Positions 56,491-64,000 of a stretch of DNA of 64,000 nucleotides are shown here, in pieces. The notes under the pieces were generated by a model. It was not told the DNA's origin, did not search any database, and saw nothing but the letters and a program-made list of their open reading frames with translations. Every line of letters begins with the position of its first letter. The stretch's first letter is position 1. The position numbers and the translations under genes were made by a program. Origin of the DNA: Petrosia ficiformis (taxonomy: Eukaryota > Porifera > Demospongiae > Haplosclerida > Petrosiidae); contig OX345641.1 of NCBI GenBank assembly GCA_947044365.1, positions 2,361,460 through 2,425,459 on the forward strand. The letters are read 5' to 3'.

Positions 56491-57594
56491 TGTAGTGTAT
56501 GGTGACTATTGTTTGCACCAATTAGTTGTTTTTAGTAAATGCAATGTGCTAATATTTACACACCTACACTGATGAGTTCTTCTGCTGAGATTATTCATAA
56601 TTACTGATTATATTTGTATAAGTGGTGTTTAGGTTCCGTAATTAATATACTATATGCCATAAAGACAAGGGTGTGGTCTACCAAGCCATAGCCAGTTACT
56701 TCTGTCATGGAAGGTTAAGGTTTCAGTAAAAATTGCTAGCTAACCGAGGTAACTGGCCCTATGGGTCGGTGAACCTCATGCTGTGACGTATATTAATTAT
56801 GCAGAACCTAAATTTCACATACACTGTTATATCTAAAATTTGCTTCTGCAGGCAATGGTAACTTTGATGCATTAGATAAGTGTAAGTGTTCTAGTTATCT
56901 CTATGGGTACAATTGTAATCTAGAATTGTGAAAGTTATGTCTGCCTCTCTTTCCCATCTGATTATGTAAAGGTGGTTAATTAAAAATATCAGAGTAAAAA
57001 AACATTTTCATTAAAAATAAATGAAGATGTAGGGATGTCAAAACCCAAAAAATAAAAATGTGAACAAGGTCGGGAGGTTAATGTAGTACCCAAAATTAAA
57101 CAAACCACTTCCATATAACCCTACATAAGTACAGTTCTTTGTATTTTGCTTTATATCGGTGTACATGTAAGTACTTTTTGGGTTTTGACATCCCTACATT
57201 ATCTTTTTTATTGAAAATGTTTTTTTATTATGTTCTCAGTGTTGGATGCTACTTTTGGCTCCTAAACTGCTCTATAATGAATATAATAATTATACACTTA
57301 CTGATCACTAGTTATCTGTATTGTACACAGGGTTTTAGCCAAAGGGGATTGGCCCATCCTCTTTCCTTGTCACGATTCTATTGATGTGGTTATAGGAATA
57401 CAATTAGGCTTTTGACGTGGTCATGCTTTTGAGATTGGCACCTTTCATTCTCTGAGCTCTGGCTAAAACCTTGGTACAGGAAGCCAATGAATTTGTCATG
57501 TCCATAAATTGTAATTATATATAAATGTTTAGTTTATTGATTATAAATACCTACTTTTTACATGTATTAATTAGTCTTTTAATTACATGTATAG
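56491..57594. other. Spacer/intron of the short gene
   Basis: Collinear with 13673-14559 except for palindromic MITE copy 5 (56996-57225). No exon. Confidence 0.5.
56996..57225. mobile_element. Palindromic MITE, copy 5
   Basis: ACATTTTCATTAAAAATAAA at the left; right arm shortened to TTTTTGGGTTTTGACATCCC ... GAAAATGTTTTT. Absent from the matching place at 14145, so inserted after the duplication. Confidence 0.75.
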
Positions 57595-57754
57595 GCACAT
57601 GCTTTATATACTGAAGCTGTTTCCATCGCTATGGCAACAATCTGTAATCAATGAAGCAAGATTACGAGCACAACCATGGTGGAATATTGAAGACACAGAT
57701 GTGGAATCTGAAATAAGAAAAATAGAGAAAGAAGTTGATAAGATTAGATTAGAA
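57595..57754 (+). pseudogene. Candidate short exon, better copy
   Basis: After ATATAG one frame reads LWQQSVINEARLRAQPWWNI then EDTDVESEIRKIEKEVDKIR, helical and charged, before GTATTC; the phase does not match the upstream relic exon. The other copy is at 14560. Confidence 0.45.
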
Positions 57755-57915
57755 GGTATTCTATACTTACATGTACGTACGTATGTGTACATGTTTTATA
57801 TATTATATGCATAGATTGTTCATGTATATATGTAGTATGCAGATATACATGAAATTTCATATGCCAGCATGCTAGCAATAGGCGTGGACAAACATACACA
57901 CAACAAACAAACAAG

Positions 57916-58146
57916 CAGCCACAATGGCTTTATTAAGCACAGCCACAAAGGGTGTAGAAAACATTAGAGCAGCCACTTTGGCTTAGAAACATAATCAGCC
58001 ACAATGATTCAGAAAAATAGTAATCAGCCACCATGGCTTAGAAAAGAAGCAGCCACAACGGCTTTAAAAATGAGCAGCCAAAAGGGCTTAGAAAATAAAT
58101 AGCCACAATGGCTTAGAAAATAAGCAGCCACAATGGCTTAGAAAAT
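57916..58146. repeat. Minisatellite, about 25-bp unit, longer copy
   Basis: About nine degenerate copies of CAGCCACAATGGCTTAGAAA. Copy number differs from 14836-15012. Confidence 0.85.
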
Positions 58147-59309
58147 TAAGTAAAAATGGAACACCAGATGTCAGGTCTTGAGAACCGGGAATGGTGGGTT
58201 AAAAATCTGTGATGGCTAGCCAACTCTCCCCAATCATCCAGTGTCCATATACACTGCAAAAACAGAATTTTTAAAATAACATAATGTGTATTGGTTAGTA
58301 CAGTTGCAAGGTTTTAACAATTAGTTGGTTGTTCAGTATACATACATCTAACACCATAGTTACTTTGTATTAATTATATTAAAATACGTAAAAGGTATAT
58401 ATGTATCAATTATCATGCCTAATATCTCATATTAGATGCACAAAGAAGGTTTGGAAACCCAAAATAATATCATTAAAATATTCATCTGCTTCTTTGTATA
58501 TCTATTAGACTAGATAGGGAAATTAAAATTACAATTATTGGATTATAATAACATATATATCACCATGCAGTCAACATGACCAATTAAAATACAAGTTCCT
58601 TGCAACTGTACTAACCAATAAATTAGTTATTTTAAGAATTTTAAATTTGCAATGATAATAATAAGTATATTTATATAACAAGTACATAACATAATGCAAC
58701 TCACAAACAAAGAAGAGAAGCACAGAGCTGCTGTAATCTTAAGTTGGTCACATGTGCACGGCCTGAGCAGTGAGCTACACTAAGCACCTGCTCTTATAAA
58801 AGCAGCTGGCAATCATGGACTACCCATGCAACACACAAAAGAAGCGCTGATTAGTACTGATTACAATTTAGAATGATAATTACTAATCAATGCCTAGCAT
58901 TTCTAATATTCACATTTCTTGTCAAAGCCCAGCCTAACATCAACCGGCAAGCAAATACCTTTCTTGATATGTTTGTGTACACTAAAAAAAAAAATAGGTG
59001 CATGTATTCTAAAAACGTTTTAAAGATAAAACATAGCTTAGTATACCAGAATTCTTGTTGTATTAAATGGGTAGTTAACTTATAATGTATGTCTGCAAAA
59101 TCTTTAAAAGAATTGCATATCCTACCAATGTTTATTAACTGTGAAATATACACTTCATAAGCAGGTTAAGTGGGAATATTACTACATAAATGAGGAAAGT
59201 TAACTATATTAAACCACAATTCTCTCTTTCATCAAAAATGGTAGTGTGGTATTTCCCGTTTTCTCTTTTAATATCTAAATAGGATCGTATAGTTGGACAT
59301 GTACATGTA
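58147..59309. other. Spacer, no gene seen
   Basis: Collinear with 15013-15505 and 16593-16985; it lacks the Helentron-like and foldback insertions, giving their empty site near 58655. A region at 58870-59050 is extra. Confidence 0.5.
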
Positions 59310-59525
59310 TATACAGTATAATTTCAATAAACAGTACAGTAATTACTCAGTAGTTTCATTTCCACTCTATAGTAGTTTAACAGTAGTTTTAACAGTAATT
59401 GGTGTACTTGTCAATTCAACACCACAGTAGTGAGACAGTAATTACTATACTATACTGACAGTAGAACTAAGGTAATTACTGTTACTGTATATATGGTGAA
59501 TGTTATTGACGTTATACTGTATATA
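59310..59525. mobile_element. Possible small MITE
   Basis: TATACAGTATAAT at the left and GTTATACTGTATA at the right are inverse; the inside repeats ACAGTAATTAC several times. Family unknown. Confidence 0.4.
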
Positions 59526-59579
59526 GCAGTTCCAAAATAGATTTCCTTTATGATCAATATACATGTATGTACATTATGT

Positions 59580-60230
59580 GCAATGTTTGCAACATGTAGC
59601 CAAATTTTCAAAGAGGGACTTCATTAAATTGTAAATTTTAACTCTCACTATTTGGCCACTTGGTACAGTTAGCCAACAAAATTTGGTATCTATTAACCTT
59701 AATGATAGCTCTTCCTGGATACCAAATTTCATGCATTTCTTGTGTAAAAGAAAATGTAAGCATTTGATCAAATTTATTTAATATCCTTTTTTGCAAATTC
59801 AGTTGCGTTATAATTAATATGTAATGTGTCTGTGAATAAGAAAATGAATCGCATGGGAAATAATGATGAAATGCTTATCTTTCAATAAGTACAAGAAGCT
59901 AACTAGTACTGTTACCAAAGTTTCAAGAAGGGGCCTTGTCTCACATCATATTGTTAATTTTAACTCACACTATTTGGCACAGGAAGCAAACATAATTTGG
60001 TATTTAAGAAGCTTAATGATAGCTCTTCCTGGATACCAATTCATGAACTTTCTCTAGAATTGGAAGTGATCGAAAGTAAACATTTGATCAAAATTATTTA
60101 GTGGGCAAGACCTTTTTCGCTAATTCATTTGCATAATTATAATTATATATAATACTATAATGTGTCTGTGGATAAGAAAATCAATCGCATTGGAAATAGA
60201 ATACTAATCTTTCAATAAGTACGGTGAATT
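59580..60230. repeat. Old tandem duplication
   Basis: 59580-59890 and 59891-60230 are about 75% alike (shared AATGATAGCTCTTCCTGGAT and GAAAATNAATCGCAT-like runs). No coding content. Confidence 0.6.
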
Positions 60231-60456
60231 TGGTATTTCTATGGGGCAATACTTGCTGTTCCTAAATACCACATTTACATTCTAGTTGTCAAAATGGACA
60301 AATAGGCTTCTTTAAATCATCTTTTAGTGACTGAAGTTTTTGTTATGTGTATAGTCACATATATGTATGTAATTTGTTGTGATCTACATACCTGAGTATA
60401 TTTATGTATATATAAAATTCTTTATGTCACTTCATTTCCTATTTTCTGTACTTGAT

Positions 60457-60612
60457 GAAAAAGTTGAAGTCGTCAACTCTTCTAATCAAGAAAAGTTTGT
60501 TTGGATGCTGTACTGTAATGGAAGAAGAGATTCCTACAATTGTCACATGACCCCCAAATCATGTGATCTCATTGCTGAGTTTGTATCTGCAGCAAAATGC
60601 AGAAGAGGAGAG
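60457..60612 (+). CDS. Short-gene exon (second copy), function unknown
   Basis: Open frame DEKVEVVNSSNQEKFVWMLY, CNGRRDSYNCHMTPKSCDLI, AEFVSAAKCRRGE ends in phase 0 at GAG before GTAAGA. It matches the inverted exon at 17069-17238. The acceptor is uncertain (AAAAAG at about 60456 is possible). The domain is not recognised. Confidence 0.55.
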
Positions 60613-61051
60613 GTAAGAAAAAATATGGAGTGATGGACGAATGGATGAATGGAGTGATTGACTGCAGGAATGGACAAATAAACGAGCATAAGATTGAATT
60701 TATTGATGGATAACTAGTGGAATATATTGTGATATAGAGAATGAATGAATGCTTGACTAGAACAACAATAAATTATTAGGGACAATCACTCGTAAATGGA
60801 GGGATAAATGTGATGATTTCTGTGATTTCACCACAAATCAACCCCCTCTCTTTTATTACTCGCTGTAATTCCACCATTTTTAATCCAAAGCCAGTGTTAT
60901 ACAGATTGTACATTTGTTGGTGTTTGTACATCTGCCTTTAGCTGGGTCCAGTACAAAAGAGAGGCATTGCTTGAATTTGCACATGGAAATTTTTACAAAT
61001 CTGAATACTAATGTTTGATGAAATGACTATTTTATTATTCTATATCTGTAG

Positions 61052-61185
61052 ACTCGTATTCTCTATCTTCCTACTTCACTACACATACCATCTCATGTTG
61101 GTCCAACTAATACAAGACTCAGAGCTCTTCTTCCTCTTAAATTGTCATCAGGAAATCTGAGAGTCAGAGTGACTCAAGAGACAAA
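61052..61185 (+). CDS. Short-gene exon, function unknown
   Basis: After TCTGTAG the frame TRILYLPTSLHIPSHVGPTN then TRLRALLPLKLSSGNLRVRV and TQETK is open; it starts phase 0 and ends phase 2 before GTGAGT. It joins correctly to 60612 and 61785. Copy 1 (17855-17975) has lost 3 and 10 bases. Confidence 0.55.
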
Positions 61186-61784
61186 GTGAGTAAGAATTTG
61201 CGCATGCTGTGTACAAATAGAAAAGGAATTTGTTGTATATGTACATCTACATGTAGCTCGTATGCTTATTATTTATTTGTTTGTCCTTCATCACTGACAC
61301 ATTTTGTTGGTCTTGTGTACAAAATGGTGGCCTAGTAAGTTTTAATGAGAGGGCATTACCATAGAGAATTGATTTGTTAAACATCATACACTATCAATCA
61401 CATGTACATGTATATGTATGTACCATGCATGAGTTTAACAGTATTGTTTGGTAAGTTTAGTTTAGTATTTGGAAATGAATTGTTTTATTGTTTTTGGGTA
61501 GCTACCCTGATGTTTAGTTTCAGTAGTGTTGAGTTTTAGTTCAAGTCATACATATATGATCTTTTTAATAGACATACTCACAAGAATAACACAATCACAT
61601 CAATATCATTTCTTATTCTTTGCACCTTCAATCATGTAAAGGACATCTCACTTCTATTTGAAGTTGTCCTTTGTTAAAGACACTCTGCTATAATCATTTG
61701 AGTTCAGAAAGCTAGATGGTTTACTTATAAGTGTTCATGTTTGTAATTTTAACTATTAGTCAGAATTCATTTCATTTAACATAG

Positions 61785-61863
61785 GGAACTTCTAGAAGAG
61801 AAAGTCGTAGTAATTGACGACTCGAGGTGTGGTACAAAGGAAACAAGAGAAGTGCATTATTGA
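61785..61863 (+). pseudogene. Short-gene terminal exon with 10-bp loss
   Basis: ELLEEKVVVIDDS continues as in 18550-18700, but CTTTGAACAA is missing, so the frame runs to an early TGA at 61861-61863 (RCGTKETREVHY). Confidence 0.65.
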
Positions 61864-61959
61864 TAGTAGAGTTCTGGCATCTAGATTTGTCAGAAACAAA
61901 AAGAACTACACGCTTTGGATTATAAATTTATGATAGATGTTTTTCAATAATAATTATAA

Positions 61960-62158
61960 CAGTTTATGCAACTTGAACTATAGATATTAACGAAATTAAA
62001 AGTAGGATAGCATTGAGTTGAACTTGAGGAAAGTCATGTATGAAAAAGTGATCTATATATATATACATATAGCAGATGAAGCTGCTTTTGCATGTCACTA
62101 CCTGAGACGACAAATAGTCTAGTTGAATTGGGGCAGGGCCTTAAGCTTGTGTGTTGTA
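61960..62158 (+). promoter_or_regulatory. Conserved upstream region of unit 4
   Basis: Aligned with 18701-18896, with AAAGTCATGTATGAAAAA and GGGGCAGGGCC shared. No core promoter motif identified. Confidence 0.35.
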
Positions 62159-62392
62159 ATGGAGAAGCCTAAACTCGTCGTGAAGTCAAATCACAGCCAG
62201 GTTCTTCGGGATCACCATAATGAACTGTGTAAAGTATTAGACTGTGCTGATGAAGTATTGCTGGAGTTTGCAGGTAAACTATATTCAAAACGCATCATTG
62301 ACAGGCAAACCAAAACTGCAGTACGCAGAAGGAAAGGATATGAAGCAGCAGACATACTTATGGATCGGGTAGAGATTAAAGAAGTTACGTAA
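62159..62392 (+). pseudogene. Unit 4: truncated CARD-like first exon
   Basis: ATG at 62159 (MEKPKLVVKSNHSQVLRDHH) continues HNELCKVLDCADEVLLEFAG, KLYSKRIIDRQTKTAVRRRK and GYEAADILMDRVEIK. At about 62379 it meets an inserted element and ends within it (EVT, stop TAA). It keeps the 21 bp missing from unit 2, so it is the best guide to the ancestral helix 1-2 region. The last helix and donor are gone, and R1 intron DNA follows, so exon 2 is also lost nearby. Confidence 0.75.
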
Positions 62393-62685
62393 TTTAAGGG
62401 GTTCTGTCAATTAATGGGTGTGGCACGTAAAGAACGCTGCTCAAGCTGTACAGACCAGCAGAAAAAAAGCTGTGTGGAGAACTGTAACTAATAGCTAGCT
62501 ATTCTACCTGAAATAGATTCCTAAATTTCTACAAGGTCCTTTAAAAGGTAATAAGAGTAGATAATCACTATAATAGGCTGATGTGTTTCAGGCATGATAC
62601 AATTAGCCATCAATACTGAATGCTGGACACCACAAAGCAGTCATAGGAATACTTTTTTCTCTATATATCTTGTTTTTCTAAAAGG
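62379..62685. mobile_element. Helentron/DINE-like element, copy C, reversed and partial
   Basis: In inverse it matches copies A and B (CACCCATTAATTGAC, AATAGCTAGCTATTCTACCT, GTGGTGTCCAGCATTCAGTA). The right-end hairpin is missing. Confidence 0.65.
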
Positions 62686-62689
62686 AAAG

Positions 62690-64000
62690 AAAGCATATTA
62701 TTGCAATTTTGATTTTAGTTGTTTGGTTCATGCATATGGTCAAACATTAAACTAGTATCTGGATACATAGAAATAGATCCAGATGTTTATAGTTTATTCA
62801 CTCTGAAGAGACACAGATACTCACATTAATAACTTCTGTATACTTCAAGCTATGAATTTAATTCAAACACCATTGGAATCTCCACCTTTTTCCGAGTCTA
62901 AAAATATTTTTAAAGCCTTATATCACTGCAGGAAACACTTGTTTTGACATTCTCCATAGAGTTCTATGGGCATACCAACTACCACAAAGAATGCAATTAT
63001 ATACGTAATGTAACTCACTAATTTTGTTTTCAATAATATTATTCACATTATTTTTTGTGCTATACATTATGCAAAAAACTTTATCTATAAGCGCTACATT
63101 ACATGCTATGAATAAAATGCTTGAAATAAGACTAGTATAATTGTTATAATATTATAATAGAATTATTCATCACTGCAAACACACAGAGGAGCTTCTGATA
63201 ATTTCTTCCCTGACTTAAGAGCAGTAGAGGCTTTGGTCTACTTGCACTGACTTTCAAAATGCTCACAAATATTAAAATTATAGAATTACTTATACTATTT
63301 ACTCATTTTCCTCTTTCAGATACTTAATGTTTCCCTTAAAAATGGCGCTACTGCACGTGGTAGCTGAATTCCGGTGTGACATTTTTACCCACAAGCATGT
63401 AAAACCATCATGTGAACATGCACTCCATAAGTGTTCACATGACGTTTCTACGGCGAACTACTTCCTGTGCCTCCTCAGTGTGAATAGACTATAGTTCAAC
63501 ATGTAATTGTCCATGACTGGATAGCCATTGTAACTCCAGTTTGAACAGCTGAAATACGCTATAACACACGTGCAAACACATAATGATTACTGTAATCCTC
63601 CACACATACAACTATGGTTGCATAGGTGTGCATAGACTGATAAGAAGTTGTGTATAGGCGTATCTAGGCATGGGCAGACTAGGGCAATGCCTTGGTAAGA
63701 ATTTCTATAGGTATAACATTTAACTTAACTTATTGTGCTGACTATTAAATACCACAGTTATTGCCCAACAAAAATGCAGCATGCTGTCAAAAGAAGTATA
63801 GAAAATCACTCTGCAGTATCAGCTCCATTTTTCTCAGACTTTGGCAGCCATAATTTGCGAAGGGTGTATTTAATTATATTCCCCAAGGACTCTCCCCGTT
63901 TAATTAACAGTTAATTAACTAATGAGCCCTAGCAGTTCATAATGACTAGATATGCCTATGAGACTGTGTAAAGATAAAATTCATAACTATATTAATTCAA
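62690..64000. repeat. R1 repeat, copy 4, split by a TIR element
   Basis: 62690-62787 and 63494-64000 together match 24960-25600 of unit 2. The window ends inside the repeat. Confidence 0.7.
62790..63491. mobile_element. 702-bp TIR element inside R1
   Basis: Ends TAGTTTATTCACTCTGAAGA and, inverted, TAGTCTATTCACACTGAGGA, each continuing to CACAG, flanked by TA (62788-62789 and 63492-63493). Other R1 copies give the empty site. No transposase frame seen. Confidence 0.75.

Overview
The window is animal nuclear DNA: AT-rich, with GT-AG introns, exon-sized reading frames and a dense load of copia, LINE, piggyBac-type and foldback elements. My best guess is a demosponge. The basis is resemblance, from memory, of the long second exon of the main gene to a domain I associate with sponge death-domain proteins. 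The class of organism is well supported; the exact taxon is inference.

The backbone is a head-to-tail, plus-strand cluster of one multi-exon gene family. Each unit is built from an N-terminal helical, CARD/death-fold-like exon, a large exon of unknown function, two short helical exons, a long array of ankyrin (ANK) repeats with one repeat per exon (mostly 99 or 105 bp, phase 0 at both ends), and a special terminal exon. Unit 1 (3205-13146) is only the 3' half of a gene. Unit 2 (18897-33100) has a broken 5' half and ends in a terminal exon with a C-terminal membrane segment. Unit 3 (36608-55986) can be spliced into 29 exons with one open frame of 1307 codons and looks intact. Unit 4 (from 62159) is a truncated first exon. 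Units 1 and 3 end in a Ser/Thr-rich tail carrying a DSGxxS motif.

Between the ANK genes lie remains of a second, shorter gene: a degraded CARD-like exon, a short exon, and three exons of a conserved protein I do not recognise. They are seen at 13430-18700 and 56270-61863, with a last fragment at 35190-35339. Its disruptions differ between copies, and one piece is locally inverted in the first copy.

Mobile DNA fills the introns and spacers. There is a decayed Ty1/copia element with a half-tRNA-iMet-like primer site at the left edge; three antisense LINE fragments, two of them at matching introns of units 1 and 3; a piggyBac-type TTAA element; a 614-bp foldback; five copies of a palindromic MITE; Helentron/DINE-like elements; two minisatellites; a near-perfect 290-bp-arm palindrome around an (AT)n core; and several small hairpins.

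The ANK array evolves by copying exon plus intron together (231-bp and 240-bp periods, four almost identical 240-bp units at 53417-54376), by higher-order duplication of a multi-exon module, and by loss of whole exons. The likely theme is a fast-evolving, possibly immune-related death-fold/ankyrin family with swappable C-termini; that function is inferred.
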